Counted from the first letter of the stretch, positions 38,614 through 48,318 are shown. The stretch: DNA of 64,000 nucleotides from Priestia megaterium (GCF_023824195.1 NZ_CP085442.1:4440001-4504000), one strand, 5' to 3'. Notes: generated from the letters alone by a model not told the origin. Numbers and translations are program-made.

Positions 38614-39277
38614 ATTGAAGCTTATCCACTACTGCGGGCTTCCAGCCTTCTCCATCTACCCATTCAATTTGAACGCGGTATTTTGTTGATGAGTTTCCTT
38701 TAGGACTAACCGTAGCTACGGCTTTACCTACGCCACCGTTATTCCCTAAACGCCATACGGTCATATTGCTTGGGCTAATGCCTGACCCTTCGCCTACAGC
38801 TTTTAGCATTTCGTTCCAATCCGTTGATCCTTTTTTATATGTTGCTGCAGGTGCATCTTGTGACGTACCTACTGAATCCCATGAAGGATCTACCTTGCGT
38901 TCTGCCACGCCAGGCTCTGGATTTTTCTCTACTTCAGCCTGTGAATCTGAGTCGTTTGATTCTTCATCTGTTACTTGATCATCTTCAGAGCTTTGGTCAT
39001 CTTCAGAACTTTGATCGTCCGTTGCTTGATCATCTGTTGCTTGATCATCTTTCGAAGAATCATCGTCTTTTTTAGCCGTCTTGTCCGTTTTTTGGTCATT
39101 TGTTTGCGGATTGTTTTGAGTTGTTTCCGCTTGGTTATCCGATTTATCCTTGTTTCCAAGAATCATCGTACCACCGACAAATACAATTAAAACTGCTACG
39201 ACAGCAATTAACAGATTATATAATCGGTTTACTTTTTTTTCTTTGTTTTCGTGTCTTGAAGAACGATTGTTATTCAT
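38612..39277 (-). CDS. yrrS: YrrS (DUF1510) membrane protein
   Basis: A 221-residue protein: a basic N-terminus, one membrane helix (about 22-42), a low-complexity acidic linker (about 47-120) with repeated DDQAT/SSEDDQ units, and a conserved C-terminal DUF1510 domain outside the membrane. It accompanies the class B penicillin-binding protein PbpI, as in B. subtilis, where the pair is linked to sporulation. The ATG at 39277 is 11 nt after GGAGG. Confidence 0.88.
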   Translation of the reverse strand: MNNNRSSRHENKEKKVNRLYNLLIAVVAVLIVFVGGTMILGNKDKSDNQAETTQNNPQTNDQKTDKTAKKDDDSSKDDQATDDQATDDQSSEDDQSSEDDQVTDEESNDSDSQAEVEKNPEPGVAERKVDPSWDSVGTSQDAPAATYKKGSTDWNEMLKAVGEGSGISPSNMTVWRLGNNGGVGKAVATVSPKGNSSTKYRVQIEWVDGEGWKPAVVDKLQ

Positions 39278-39394
39278 TGCTACAATTTCCTCCAACTTTT
39301 ATAATGCTTTATTCTAACATGTGTTTTCTTATACATGAAGCATCAAAATTTATTTGAAGTATATTTGTAATATTTTTTACAAATTCTTCTTGTT

Positions 39395-41161
39395 TTAACG
39401 TGTATTTAAGTCATACATCCCTTTAACAATATCATAAAATACGCTGTTTGTGGGAGATATCGCACTTTTTGTATTTAAATCCACTACTACCATTGCATAT
39501 TTTGGATCATCTGCAGGAAAGTAACCCGCAAACCATTTATTGACGATATCGTCTTTCACATTGATTTCAGCAGTTCCTGACTTTCCTGCCACTTCATAAG
39601 GAAGCGTTTGAAATCTTCTTCCCGTTCCTTTTTCGCTCTGTACGACACCTTTTAAAAGCTGCTGCATAGAAACAGCTGTGGCTTCATTAATCATATCTCC
39701 TTTTAGCTCATGCTCTTTAAACGTATACAATGACGTGTTGTTTTTATACTCTAGCGCATCTACAGCTTTTACCTGTTTCTTTTCTCCTCCGCGTGCAATT
39801 GTCGCCATCATATTTGCTACTGCAAGCGGAGTCACTTTTACATCAAGCTGTCCAATTGCCGTTTGCGCTACAGCATTTGGGACTTTTTTTTCTCTTTCAT
39901 TTGTCCAAACTCTTCCCGATTTTTCTCCTAAAAACTGCTTAAAATGCTCAAAGTGAAACACATCACCCGTCCATCCTACAGGCTGAATAAGCCCTAACTT
40001 ATCAGCGTATTGTTCAAGGATATTCGGATTAGATATTATCATTTCTTTTGCTAGCTGGGCAAACGTTGCATTACAACTTTGCGCGAAGCTTTCTTCAAAC
40101 GTCAGCTGCCCTTTTTGATGATCTTCTTCTACATTATTGCCATAAATACTTTTATCGCAGTTATAGGTAAAAGAAGGCTGAATTTTATTTTGTTCAAGCG
40201 CTGCAGCTGCTGTTACGGTTTTAAATATAGATCCAGGAGTTTGTGGCGTCAGCAAACGATTTTCTACGCTGTCTGAACCGTTTTGCTCTTTAAATGGATC
40301 TTTCTTATTAATCGAAGGCCTGCTGGCCATCGCAATTACTTTATTGTTTTTTATATCAATTAAGACGGCTCCTCCGTCTTTTAACTTATAATGATTTAAT
40401 GTATTCTCCACTAGCTCCTGAGCAGACAAATCAAGCGTCGTACGCACACTGACTGGATAATAAGGGTTAGCTGTGCCCGTATATTTTACATCGATGCCAA
40501 ACATAGGCCCACCTAGGCGATCAACATGATAAAGGAGCTTAGACTCCTGTTCAGGCAGCAAAAACTCGTCAAAAGCCCTCTGCATCCCTGAGATACCTAC
40601 AGGCGTAGTTGATTTAATTGCTCCATTTTTCAATTTGTCACTATACTTCTCTTCAATTATTTGCTTACTTTGTGCCTCTAGTCCGATTAAATGTTCAGCA
40701 AGAGGAACTGGACGCTCATCTTTTAGAGGAATTCCAAATACGCCAGGTACCTTTAATGCATTTATTTTTTCGACTTGTGCATGGGATAATTCTTTTGTAA
40801 TAATAACCGGTGTTTTAGCATTCGCTAGTCTGTTCGTTAGTTCCTTTGGTTGCATTCCCACGATTTCGCTTACTTGCTGAACAGGCCACCTCATTTTTTC
40901 TAAAAATGGAAACAGGACTAAGCGATTATGCGTGATAGATGTTAAAGACTGTCCATTTTTATCTTCAAATTTCCCTCGCCCGTCGTCTACCACCATTTCC
41001 TGCGTACGCTGTTTTACGCTTCCTTCAATTAAGTTGATCTTTTTGTCAGTAAAAGATTCTGTGCTGACAAGCTGGAGTTGAACAAGCCGTGCTCCGAGTC
41101 CACTAATTAATAATAAAATAAAAATAAGAGTAATATAAATTCGCTTGTGAATTATTTTCAT
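39395..41161 (-). CDS. pbpI: Class B penicillin-binding protein PbpI
   Basis: A 588-residue peptidoglycan transpeptidase with an N-terminal membrane anchor (about 8-28), a dimerisation domain and the transpeptidase domain. The latter has the three motifs SIFK (active-site Ser, in TPGSIFKTVTAA), SCN (SxN) and KSGT. Named yrrR/pbpI in B. subtilis, sporulation-associated. It precedes yrrS, with a gap of about 115 nt. Confidence 0.92.
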   Translation of the reverse strand: MKIIHKRIYITLIFILLLISGLGARLVQLQLVSTESFTDKKINLIEGSVKQRTQEMVVDDGRGKFEDKNGQSLTSITHNRLVLFPFLEKMRWPVQQVSEIVGMQPKELTNRLANAKTPVIITKELSHAQVEKINALKVPGVFGIPLKDERPVPLAEHLIGLEAQSKQIIEEKYSDKLKNGAIKSTTPVGISGMQRAFDEFLLPEQESKLLYHVDRLGGPMFGIDVKYTGTANPYYPVSVRTTLDLSAQELVENTLNHYKLKDGGAVLIDIKNNKVIAMASRPSINKKDPFKEQNGSDSVENRLLTPQTPGSIFKTVTAAAALEQNKIQPSFTYNCDKSIYGNNVEEDHQKGQLTFEESFAQSCNATFAQLAKEMIISNPNILEQYADKLGLIQPVGWTGDVFHFEHFKQFLGEKSGRVWTNEREKKVPNAVAQTAIGQLDVKVTPLAVANMMATIARGGEKKQVKAVDALEYKNNTSLYTFKEHELKGDMINEATAVSMQQLLKGVVQSEKGTGRRFQTLPYEVAGKSGTAEINVKDDIVNKWFAGYFPADDPKYAMVVVDLNTKSAISPTNSVFYDIVKGMYDLNTR

Positions 41162-41250
41162 GACTACACCTCACTCTTTACAAGTGTCGACGTTGCCATT
41201 ACTTTTAAAACCATTATCTTAAGAAATATTCATTCTTTTTTTCATTTCAC

Positions 41251-41280
41251 AAAAAAACTTGCTGATTCAGCAAGTTTTTA
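41251..41280 (-). terminator. Terminator after the isochorismatase-family gene
   Basis: AAAAACTTGCTG-ATT-CAGCAAGTTTTT, with a U-run on the minus strand. Confidence 0.9.
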
Positions 41281-41283
41281 TTA

Positions 41284-41841
41284 TTAATTTTCCGTTAAAA
41301 ATTGTTGAGTTGTTCTTAGCTTTCCTATTTTCGGAAAGATGTAAGAAAGAGTTGCTTCATGCTCTTCTTTTGTAAATGTCGCCATGGCATCCGTGATAAA
41401 AATTTGGTTATACCCATACTGAAATGCTTCACGAGCTGTGCTTTCCACACCAATATTTGTTGCAATTCCGCAAAGGACAATTGTATCAATTCCTCTTCGG
41501 CGAAGCTGAAGGTCTAAATCTGTCCCAAAAAAGGCTCCCCACTGACGTTTTGTCACAATGTAATCATTCTCTTGAACATTAAGTCTTGGATCGAATCCTG
41601 CCCAGTCTGCAGGTCTTTCTTGAGGAGCAGATGGCTTTTGATCCGTTTCTGGCGTCAACGCATCTTTTCCATCTTGAAAATCTACTCGTACAAAGCTAAT
41701 AAATCCATTTTGTTCGCGGAAACGATTCACAAGCTGAACAGATTTCTCTACAATTTCGTCTCCTCCAATTGGAACAATCCCTTTTTGTAAATCAATTAAA
41801 ACAAGCGCTGTTATAGTAAAATCGATATCTTCCATCTTCAT
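41284..41841 (-). CDS. Isochorismatase-family cysteine hydrolase
   Basis: A 185-residue hydrolase with the catalytic triad Asp (ALVLIDLQKGIV), Lys (YIVTKRQWGAFFGT) and Cys (TIVLCGIATNIGVESTA). The family includes nicotinamidases and isochorismatases; the substrate here cannot be told from sequence. A start two codons further on (ATG at 41835) is equally possible. Isolated from its neighbours by terminators, it has no obvious B. subtilis counterpart between greA and pbpI. Confidence 0.88.
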   Translation of the reverse strand: MKMEDIDFTITALVLIDLQKGIVPIGGDEIVEKSVQLVNRFREQNGFISFVRVDFQDGKDALTPETDQKPSAPQERPADWAGFDPRLNVQENDYIVTKRQWGAFFGTDLDLQLRRRGIDTIVLCGIATNIGVESTAREAFQYGYNQIFITDAMATFTKEEHEATLSYIFPKIGKLRTTQQFLTEN

Positions 41842-41892
41842 CTTTCCTTTCTTACATATCTTTTCTATTCTCTCCGTTTTTTAAAATCATAT

Positions 41893-41921
41893 AAAAAAAG
41901 CTGACGCGTGTCAGCTTTTTT
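41893..41921 (-). terminator. Terminator after greA
   Basis: AAAAAGCTGAC-GCGT-GTCAGCTTTTT stem with T-tails. Confidence 0.9.
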
Positions 41922-41960
41922 ACTTACGAGCATTCAGTAGAACGCTTCCAACCATATGTT

Positions 41961-42437
41961 TTACTTAACAGATACAATTTTTACTGACATATCTCCACCA
42001 GGAGTTTGAACAGTTACTTGATCTCCAATTTGTTTGCCCATTAGACTTTTAGCAATTGGCGAATCATTTGAAATTTTCCCTTCAAACGGATCTGCTTCTG
42101 CACTACCTACAATTGTATACGTTTCTTCGTCACCATCTGGCAACTCTACAAATGTTACAGATTTACCTAATGATACAATAGAAGAATTTTCTACATCTTC
42201 TTCAATAATTTTCGCATTGCGAATCATATTCTCAAGCGTTGTAATACGGCCTTCTACGAAAGCCTGCTCGTCTTTTGCAGAATCGTACTCAGAGTTCTCC
42301 GATAAATCTCCAAAACTGCGGGCGATTTTAATACGCTCTACAACTTCTTTACGTTTTACTGTTTTTAAATATTCTAGCTCTTGCTCTAGCTTTAGCTTTC
42401 CTTCTTCTGTCATTGGAAATACTTTTTCTTGTGCCAT
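41961..42437 (-). CDS. greA: Transcription elongation factor GreA
   Basis: A 158-residue factor that rescues backtracked RNA polymerase by stimulating transcript cleavage. N-terminal coiled coil with the acidic tip ([20 protein letters not shown]) and C-terminal FKBP-like domain ending in [15 protein letters not shown]. The ATG at 42437 gives the normal family length. Confidence 0.97.
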   Translation of the reverse strand: MAQEKVFPMTEEGKLKLEQELEYLKTVKRKEVVERIKIARSFGDLSENSEYDSAKDEQAFVEGRITTLENMIRNAKIIEEDVENSSIVSLGKSVTFVELPDGDEETYTIVGSAEADPFEGKISNDSPIAKSLMGKQIGDQVTVQTPGGDMSVKIVSVK

Positions 42438-42473
42438 AATCCCTTCACTCCTTCTTGAACTCAAAATCTCTAG

Positions 42474-42502
42474 TGTATACAGTCGATTTCTGTATGTACA
42501 AA
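42474..42502 (-). promoter_or_regulatory. SigA promoter of greA
   Basis: Minus strand TTGTAC (42497-42502), 17 nt, TATACA (42474-42479). The -35 overlaps the T-run of the udk terminator. Confidence 0.6.
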
Positions 42503-42525
42503 AAATTTTCCACTCTGTGGAAAAA
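42501..42525 (-). terminator. Terminator after udk
   Basis: TTTTCCAC-AGA-GTGGAAAA followed by TTTTTT on the minus strand. A second hairpin with AGCTTC arms lies upstream at 42533-42578 without a U-run. Confidence 0.75.
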
Positions 42526-42655
42526 TCAGTTAATAGAGAAATGACAGCTTCAAAATAGAAGCTGCTCGTTTCTCTATTCTTTATAATGTTTGTGTTTAGT
42601 TAGCAGAATATGTCTGCATTGTCTTCAAAAAAATTCCTGCATCTATGCTATGTTA

Positions 42656-43291
42656 TTATAAAATGGCATTTTGTTCAAGAATTGTTTGAATTTTAGTGAC
42701 CATCAAGTCAATCGCTACGTGGTTTTGACCGCCTTCAGGAATGATAATATCTGCATATCGTTTTGTTGGTTCAACAAACTGATTATGCATCGGGCGAACG
42801 ACAGATACGTATTGATCAACAACTGACTCAAGCGTACGCTCTCGTTCTTTAATATCACGAAGCATACGACGAATGATACGAAGATCCGCATCTGTATCTA
42901 CGTATAGCTTGATATCCATTAAATTACGCAAGCGCTGATCTTCTAGTACAAGAATACCTTCTAAGATAATAACATCTTTTGGTTCTTCTCTAATTACCTT
43001 TTCAGAGCGCGTATGAATTGCGTAATCATATACCGGTTTGTCAATGCTCTCATAATTTAATAAGTTTTGCAAGTGTTCAATCAGCAAATCATTATCAAAT
43101 GCTAAAGGATGATCGTAGTTTGTTTGCAAACGCTGTTCAAACGGTACATCGCTTTGATCTTTATAATAATAGTCTTGCTCAAGAAGCATAATAGAATGCC
43201 CTTTAAAATACTCATAAATAGCTTTGGTTACAGTTGTTTTACCAGAACCGGATCCACCAGCGATACCGATTACAACGGGCTTTTTCCCCAT
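42656..43291 (-). CDS. udk: Uridine kinase Udk
   Basis: The 211-residue kinase phosphorylates uridine and cytidine to UMP and CMP for pyrimidine salvage. P-loop [14 protein letters not shown] at the N-terminus and the substrate lid region with HPLAFD and DYAIHTR are visible. Only 6 nt after trhP2, so it belongs to the trmR-trhP1-trhP2-udk operon. Confidence 0.97.
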   Translation of the reverse strand: MGKKPVVIGIAGGSGSGKTTVTKAIYEYFKGHSIMLLEQDYYYKDQSDVPFEQRLQTNYDHPLAFDNDLLIEHLQNLLNYESIDKPVYDYAIHTRSEKVIREEPKDVIILEGILVLEDQRLRNLMDIKLYVDTDADLRIIRRMLRDIKERERTLESVVDQYVSVVRPMHNQFVEPTKRYADIIIPEGGQNHVAIDLMVTKIQTILEQNAIL

Positions 43292-43297
43292 TTATAT

Positions 43298-44560
43298 TTA
43301 AATCCCCTTTCGCATCATGTTATATGAAAATAGAGGTTGGTCCACTTTAAATTTCACAATTTGCAGCGGATGACGCGCAGCATCTAGTTCATTGCCATCT
43401 TCGTCCCAAATTTTATCTATTTTTTGCGTAAAGTTTTTAATTTCCGGACCGAAAAATTCCACTTCTTCTCCCGGTTTAAAATAGTTACGCTGTTGCAATG
43501 TCACGATGCTTGTTTCTTCATCATAATTCAATACTAAACCAGCAAAATCAAATTTTGTTTTCTTGCCGTGTACGCCAAACATTTGCTCATCCACTCCAGG
43601 AATCCCTTCAAAAAAGGCAGGAGCCGTATCGCGGTTTGCACATTTGTCTAGCTCATCAAGCCATTCTTTTTGAATCACAAAATTCTCAGGATCTGCACAG
43701 TATGCGTCAATCACCTTGCGATATACGCTCACCACTGTTGCGATATAGTGAATCGACTTCATACGACCTTCAATTTTTAAGCTATCAATACCCAGCTCAA
43801 TCATTTGAGGGATAGATTGAATTAAATTTAAGTCTTTTGGACTCATTGCAAACGGATCGTCTTGCTCATCAAATAAAGCCGTTTCCGTTTTACCGTCTTC
43901 TACTTTAAATAAATCATAGTCCCAACGGCATGATTGACAGCAGCCTCCACGGTTTGAATCACGCGCTGTCATATGGTTACTTAGCACACAGCGGCCTGAA
44001 TAAGCAATACACATCGCTCCATGAATAAAAGCTTCAATTTCAATATCCACTTTTTCTTTCATTTCGCGCATTTCTTCAGCACCCGTTTCACGAGCAAGTA
44101 CAACACGTTCTAATCCTTCTTCTTTCCAGAACTGAACGGCTTTCCAGTTTGAAAGTGATTGCTGCGTACTTAAATGTACTTCAAGCTTAGGTGCAACGCG
44201 TCGACAGGTTTCGATAATTAACGGATCAGCTACGATGATTCCAGAAACACCAGCGCGCTCTAAGCCCATTAAATAATCTTCAAGTCCGTCCATATTTTCA
44301 TTGTGAGCAAAAATGTTTGTTGTAACATAAATACGTGCGCCGTATTTGTTTGCAAACTGAACACCTTCTGCCATTTCTTCAAATGTAAAGTTATCTGCAT
44401 TTGAACGAAGGCCAAACTCTTTTCCTCCGATAAATACAGCATCTGCTCCATAGTGTACGGCAACTTTTAATTTTTCAAGGTTACCGGCTGGAGCTAACAA
44501 CTCAGGCTTCTTAGTAATAACTCGTTTACCTTCTACTACAGTATCGATTTGAACAGCCAT
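43298..44560 (-). CDS. trhP2: tRNA U34 hydroxylation protein TrhP2 (U32 family)
   Basis: A 420-residue peptidase-U32-like protein (YrrO). It carries the U32 signature EAFIHGAMCIAYSGRC and further cysteines (GGCCQSCRW) that can hold an iron-sulfur cluster. With TrhP1 it makes 5-hydroxyuridine at position 34 of certain tRNAs, using prephenate as donor in known systems. GGAGG precedes the ATG. Lies between trhP1 and udk. Confidence 0.9.
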   Translation of the reverse strand: MAVQIDTVVEGKRVITKKPELLAPAGNLEKLKVAVHYGADAVFIGGKEFGLRSNADNFTFEEMAEGVQFANKYGARIYVTTNIFAHNENMDGLEDYLMGLERAGVSGIIVADPLIIETCRRVAPKLEVHLSTQQSLSNWKAVQFWKEEGLERVVLARETGAEEMREMKEKVDIEIEAFIHGAMCIAYSGRCVLSNHMTARDSNRGGCCQSCRWDYDLFKVEDGKTETALFDEQDDPFAMSPKDLNLIQSIPQMIELGIDSLKIEGRMKSIHYIATVVSVYRKVIDAYCADPENFVIQKEWLDELDKCANRDTAPAFFEGIPGVDEQMFGVHGKKTKFDFAGLVLNYDEETSIVTLQQRNYFKPGEEVEFFGPEIKNFTQKIDKIWDEDGNELDAARHPLQIVKFKVDQPLFSYNMMRKGI

Positions 44561-44599
44561 CGTTTGTACCTCCTTTGTTTATCTTTCTTTGCATGCTTT

Positions 44600-45529
44600 T
44601 TAATATACCGTTTCTTTAAAGAAAAACCCTGTGTCTAACGGACGGTTAATTGGCTGCAAGCTTTCAATTTCTTCTAACAAATCGTCTTTAACGTTTTCGT
44701 ATTCTTCACGGTCATCTACACATAAATCAATCGCTTGACGATATTTTTTTGTTACTTCTAAAATATATTGCGGTGACTTTAATACGCCGTCAATTTTGAA
44801 TACATCTACTTCAGCGTCAATCATTTCGGAAAGCTCATCGATAATGCACATATCATTTGGACTCATAATGTGCGTTCCATTTTCATCTTCGAAAATTGGA
44901 TACTTATTGTTTCGCTCATTATCAAGTAAAAACATATCTTTTTCTACTTTACGATTTTCAATTTCCATGACTTTTCCTTGATACTCAAAGTAGTTGCCAA
45001 GAAGTGAACGTTTTGATTGGAACATACACGTCATGCCATGCACCTGAACTTCAATTTCTACTTCGGCTTTTTCTTTGATATCAATGATGCTATCCATGCT
45101 TAGCTCACGAGCAAGAACTGCACGCTTAGCTCCTTTACGCCCCCAGTAGTTACATGAATACCAGTTTGTTCCCGTTGTTTCAGTACTCCAGTGCATCTTC
45201 ATTTCTGGAGCTGTTTCACGCACTGCCATCAATACAGCAGGATCTCCAAATACAATCGCATCCACGCTTGCTTCTTTTAAGAATAAAATATATTCATTTA
45301 GTTCGGCGATTTTATCATTGTGAAATAATCCGTTCATCGCTACGTAGACTTTTGCATTATGCTGATGAGCAATATTTACAGCTTCTACGATATCTTCACG
45401 TTTGAATTCACCTGCTAAACGCAAACCGTAGCGCTGTTCACCAACCATAATAGCCGTTGCTCCAGCTTGTAGTAATGATTCGATTTCCGAAACTGCAGTT
45501 GGTGTCACTAATAGTTCTGGTTTTTTCAT
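44600..45529 (-). CDS. trhP1: tRNA U34 hydroxylation protein TrhP1 (U32 family)
   Basis: A 309-residue U32-like protein (YrrN). The signature is degenerate: VHGMTCMFQSKRSL keeps the first Cys but has Ser where TrhP2 has the second, and the CxxC cluster is missing. It probably supports TrhP2. The ATG overlaps the trmR stop (ATGA). Confidence 0.88.
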   Translation of the reverse strand: MKKPELLVTPTAVSEIESLLQAGATAIMVGEQRYGLRLAGEFKREDIVEAVNIAHQHNAKVYVAMNGLFHNDKIAELNEYILFLKEASVDAIVFGDPAVLMAVRETAPEMKMHWSTETTGTNWYSCNYWGRKGAKRAVLARELSMDSIIDIKEKAEVEIEVQVHGMTCMFQSKRSLLGNYFEYQGKVMEIENRKVEKDMFLLDNERNNKYPIFEDENGTHIMSPNDMCIIDELSEMIDAEVDVFKIDGVLKSPQYILEVTKKYRQAIDLCVDDREEYENVKDDLLEEIESLQPINRPLDTGFFFKETVY

Positions 45530-46182
45530 TCTTGGTCACCTCTTTTAATACTAATCGCGATTCCGTCTCCAATAGGGAGAATAGTTGTATAATAATCGGG
45601 ATGATTCATCAGCCACGTATTGTATGCCTGAATTTTTTTAATTAAGCTGCGGCGTCGACGCGTTTCTACTTCCGCCAAATCGGTCGCTACGTGACCTTTA
45701 AATAGTACGTTATCCGAAATAATCATTCCTTTAGAAGATAGCATCGGCTCATAATGTTCAAAAAAACGCTGATACTGACCTTTAGCTGCATCGATGAAGA
45801 CTGCATCATAAGGACCATGACGTTCAATCTCATCTCTAAGCTCTAGTGCATCTCCAAACAACGACACTATTTTATCTTGTTTTCCCGCCCGTTCAATAAA
45901 CTCTTGCGCTTTTTGGTAACGCTCTTCATTTCGTTCTACCGTAACCACTCGTGCCTCTGGAAGCGCATGGGTCATTCGAATAGACGAATATGCAATCGCT
46001 GTTCCAATTTCTAATATATGTTTTGGCTGATGAAGACGAAGAATTTGCAATAGCGTTTCAACACCAATCAATTCCATAATCGGAACGTGATGTTCTTTTG
46101 CATAAGCTTCCATTTCTTCAATAAGCTCCTGGCGCTTAGGAATAAGCTTTTCCACATACTGCTCTACGTTTTGTAAAAGCAA
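45526..46182 (-). CDS. trmR: tRNA 5-hydroxyuridine methyltransferase TrmR
   Basis: A 218-residue O-methyltransferase with the SAM motif ILEIGTAIAYSSIRM and VFIDAAKGQYQRFFE, as in YrrM/TrmR. It methylates 5-hydroxyuridine at tRNA position 34 to 5-methoxyuridine. It is the first of the trmR-trhP1-trhP2-udk set and translationally coupled to trhP1, so hydroxylation and methylation are co-produced. Confidence 0.9.
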   Translation of the reverse strand: MLLQNVEQYVEKLIPKRQELIEEMEAYAKEHHVPIMELIGVETLLQILRLHQPKHILEIGTAIAYSSIRMTHALPEARVVTVERNEERYQKAQEFIERAGKQDKIVSLFGDALELRDEIERHGPYDAVFIDAAKGQYQRFFEHYEPMLSSKGMIISDNVLFKGHVATDLAEVETRRRRSLIKKIQAYNTWLMNHPDYYTTILPIGDGIAISIKRGDQE

Positions 46183-46317
46183 AACACTTCCTCCGTTCTC
46201 AGAAGTACATTTTACATTATGTTTTCATAACGTTTCATTACTGCAAAATAGTAAGACAACTAGTCTATTATAAGTTTTTTTCGTTTTTACGTAAACCCGA
46301 TATATTTTAACATAAAA

Positions 46318-46348
46318 GATGGGGAATGCGAAGTATCGCGATTCCCCA
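46318..46348 (-). terminator. Terminator after mltG
   Basis: GGGGAAT/ATTCCCC and GCGA/TCGC with one bulge, followed by ATCTTTT on the minus strand. Confidence 0.7.
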
Positions 46349-46363
46349 ATTTTAAATTTCCAA

Positions 46364-47467
46364 TTATTTTTCGGTATTTTGCTTTTCTTTACCTGTAATA
46401 TGCTTGGCTTTTTCTTTGTTATGTTCTTCTAACGTTTTGGTAAAAATAACTTTTCCTTCAGGTGTAGCCAAGAAGTATAAATAATCTGTATTGGCTGGAT
46501 GTAACGCAGCTTTGATTGACATCAAACCAGAGCTGGCAATTGGTCCTGGAGGCAACCCTTTTACTTTATACGTATTGTAAGGAGAGTCCACTTCTAAATG
46601 CTTATAGAACACGCGGTCTTTATGCTCTCCTAAGGCATATAAGACGGTTGGATCCGTTTGAAGAGGCATGTTTTTTTCAAGGCGATTATAAAAGACGCTG
46701 GCAATTTTTTCTCGGTCGACTTTCTCAGTCGCTTCCTCTTCAATGAGGGAAGACATTGTTAACAATTTATGTGCACTGAATTTTTTCTTCTCCATTTGCC
46801 CACTGTACTGAGCTAATACATTATTTGTTTTCCCTACCATTTTATCCAATATTTCATCTAACGACACATTTTTATCATAAAAATCATACGTAACGGGATA
46901 TAAATAACCTTCTAGCGGATGTTTAATATCTTTTTGCATCACTTCATCCGTTACTAAATCTGGATACTTTTCTTTCATTTTATTAACGAATGCCTTATCG
47001 TCTAGCTTTTTCATGACTTCGTCTTTTGTAAACTTTGTGTTTTTAGCAATGATATCAGCAATTTCGACAAGCTGGCGTCCTTCTGGAATGGTGACACGAA
47101 TATCAGGTTGTTTTGAAACCTCGCCTTTTTCCATTTTTTCAACCATTTCCCCTAAGCTCATGGAAGGAGAAAATAAATACGTTCCAGCTTGAAATCCAGA
47201 CACATGGGTTAATTTTACGTAATAGCGAAATGCACTTTTACTTTTAATTAAATCTTCTTTTTTCAATACCGTACCAATCGATTGGACGGAAGAACCTTGT
47301 GGAATGGTCACATTTACTTTTTTATTGCTGTTTTGATCCACGGGTGTTAAGCGGGATTGGGCATAGAAAAATGCACCGCCAACAAGTAAAAGAAGTACGA
47401 TAATTGTAACAAGAATAACTCGTTTTTTTCTTGAACGATTAGGTGGTAAAAATGTTTGTTGCGACAA
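46364..47467 (-). CDS. mltG: Endolytic murein transglycosylase MltG
   Basis: A 367-residue membrane-anchored enzyme that cuts new glycan strands and helps set their length. N-terminal basic segment and membrane helix (about 17-35), a LysM-like region, and the YceG domain with catalytic Glu in SSLIEEEATEKVDREKIASVF. The start is TTG 6 nt after AGGA. Preceded by an unusually long structured leader. Confidence 0.93.
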   Translation of the reverse strand: MSQQTFLPPNRSRKKRVILVTIIVLLLLVGGAFFYAQSRLTPVDQNSNKKVNVTIPQGSSVQSIGTVLKKEDLIKSKSAFRYYVKLTHVSGFQAGTYLFSPSMSLGEMVEKMEKGEVSKQPDIRVTIPEGRQLVEIADIIAKNTKFTKDEVMKKLDDKAFVNKMKEKYPDLVTDEVMQKDIKHPLEGYLYPVTYDFYDKNVSLDEILDKMVGKTNNVLAQYSGQMEKKKFSAHKLLTMSSLIEEEATEKVDREKIASVFYNRLEKNMPLQTDPTVLYALGEHKDRVFYKHLEVDSPYNTYKVKGLPPGPIASSGLMSIKAALHPANTDYLYFLATPEGKVIFTKTLEEHNKEKAKHITGKEKQNTEK

Positions 47468-47538
47468 GCAGCTTCCTGGTTAAATCTACTTCTGTAAAAG
47501 AAGATACAACCAGTTTCACCTCTTTTCTTCTTGATTTT

Positions 47539-47580
47539 TTATAAGTATGAACAGAGAGGAGACATGAGATTGCGATTCAT
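47539..47580 (-). CDS. Candidate 13-residue upstream ORF in the mltG leader
   Basis: MNRNLMSPLCSYL, preceded by AGGAG 6 nt before the ATG. It overlaps one arm of the alternative stems, so its translation could switch leader folding. Evidence is position and ribosome-binding site only. Confidence 0.3.
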   Translation of the reverse strand: MNRNLMSPLCSYL

Positions 47581-47837
47581 TCGTATCTCCTATAGGTGTG
47601 AGATGGTATCGCTTCCTTAAACTCTCGCCTCTCCTAAAATTTTTCCATGATTTATGTTATTGTCTGCCCAAAGTCTAGTTTCATCCGTTCAAACAATGAA
47701 TTCTTTTATTAAAATGCACTCTCACACGCAGGAATTATTATACTACAATTTATCTTATTTTTCGTCATTATCATACAATCTGCCCTAAGAATGCAAGGAA
47801 AAACCTTTTTATATCTAAAAAGAACAGCCACTATGTA

Positions 47838-47871
47838 AAAAAAAGCTGATAACGATTGTCATCAGCTTTTT
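47838..47871 (-). terminator. Terminator after yrzB
   Basis: AAAAAGCTGAT/ATCAGCTTTTT stem with a 10-nt loop and a T-run on the minus strand. Confidence 0.88.
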
Positions 47872-47879
47872 GACTATAA

Positions 47880-48164
47880 TTATTCGCCTTCTTCGTCAAG
47901 GAATGTATTAACCATTTCCTCAACCATGTCCCACTCTTCTTCTGTTTCAATCGGTTGAAGCTCACCGTCTTGACCATCTTCACTTGGTGTGAAAGCAGAT
48001 GCATGAATTTCAATTTCCTCTTCATCATCTTGGTCTGCTCCGATTGGATAGTAAATTACATATGATTTGTTATATTGATCAGAATCAAATGTGAATAAAA
48101 TTTCGCATAGCTGCTCATTTCCATTCTCATCGACGATTGTAATTTTATTTTCTTCTACGCTCAT
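47880..48164 (-). CDS. yrzB: YrzB family protein (DUF1292)
   Basis: A 94-residue strongly acidic protein beginning [26 protein letters not shown], the DUF1292 signature. Found next to ruvX and mltG in Bacillus. Function unknown. Confidence 0.9.
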   Translation of the reverse strand: MSVEENKITIVDENGNEQLCEILFTFDSDQYNKSYVIYYPIGADQDDEEEIEIHASAFTPSEDGQDGELQPIETEEEWDMVEEMVNTFLDEEGE

Positions 48165-48318
48165 GTTTGCACCTCATTTTATATTGTAAGCTCTTAGCTT
48201 AACTTTTTCTTCAGCGAAAAGCAAGCTGTTCAGTTATTTCACTTCCCTTTTACGTACAAAAGAATATGCAAAAGGGAAATTCATAACTTGTCAGCTTAAG
48301 CAAAGCCTGCTGCTTTTC

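Larger units (their letters stand above)
47468..47879 (-). other. Long structured leader upstream of mltG
   Basis: A 412-nt stretch. Contains the yrzB terminator (47838-47871), a TATAAT-like -10 on the minus strand near 47735-47745, alternative stems between 47554 and 47633, a mini-ORF with a ribosome-binding site at 47539-47580, and a CTGGTT/AACCAG hairpin just before the mltG start. No gene of normal size. Confidence 0.55.

Noticed and set aside
42034..42558. 174-codon plus-strand frame over greA
   Set aside because: Antisense shadow of greA with Ser/Phe-rich composition and no family resemblance.
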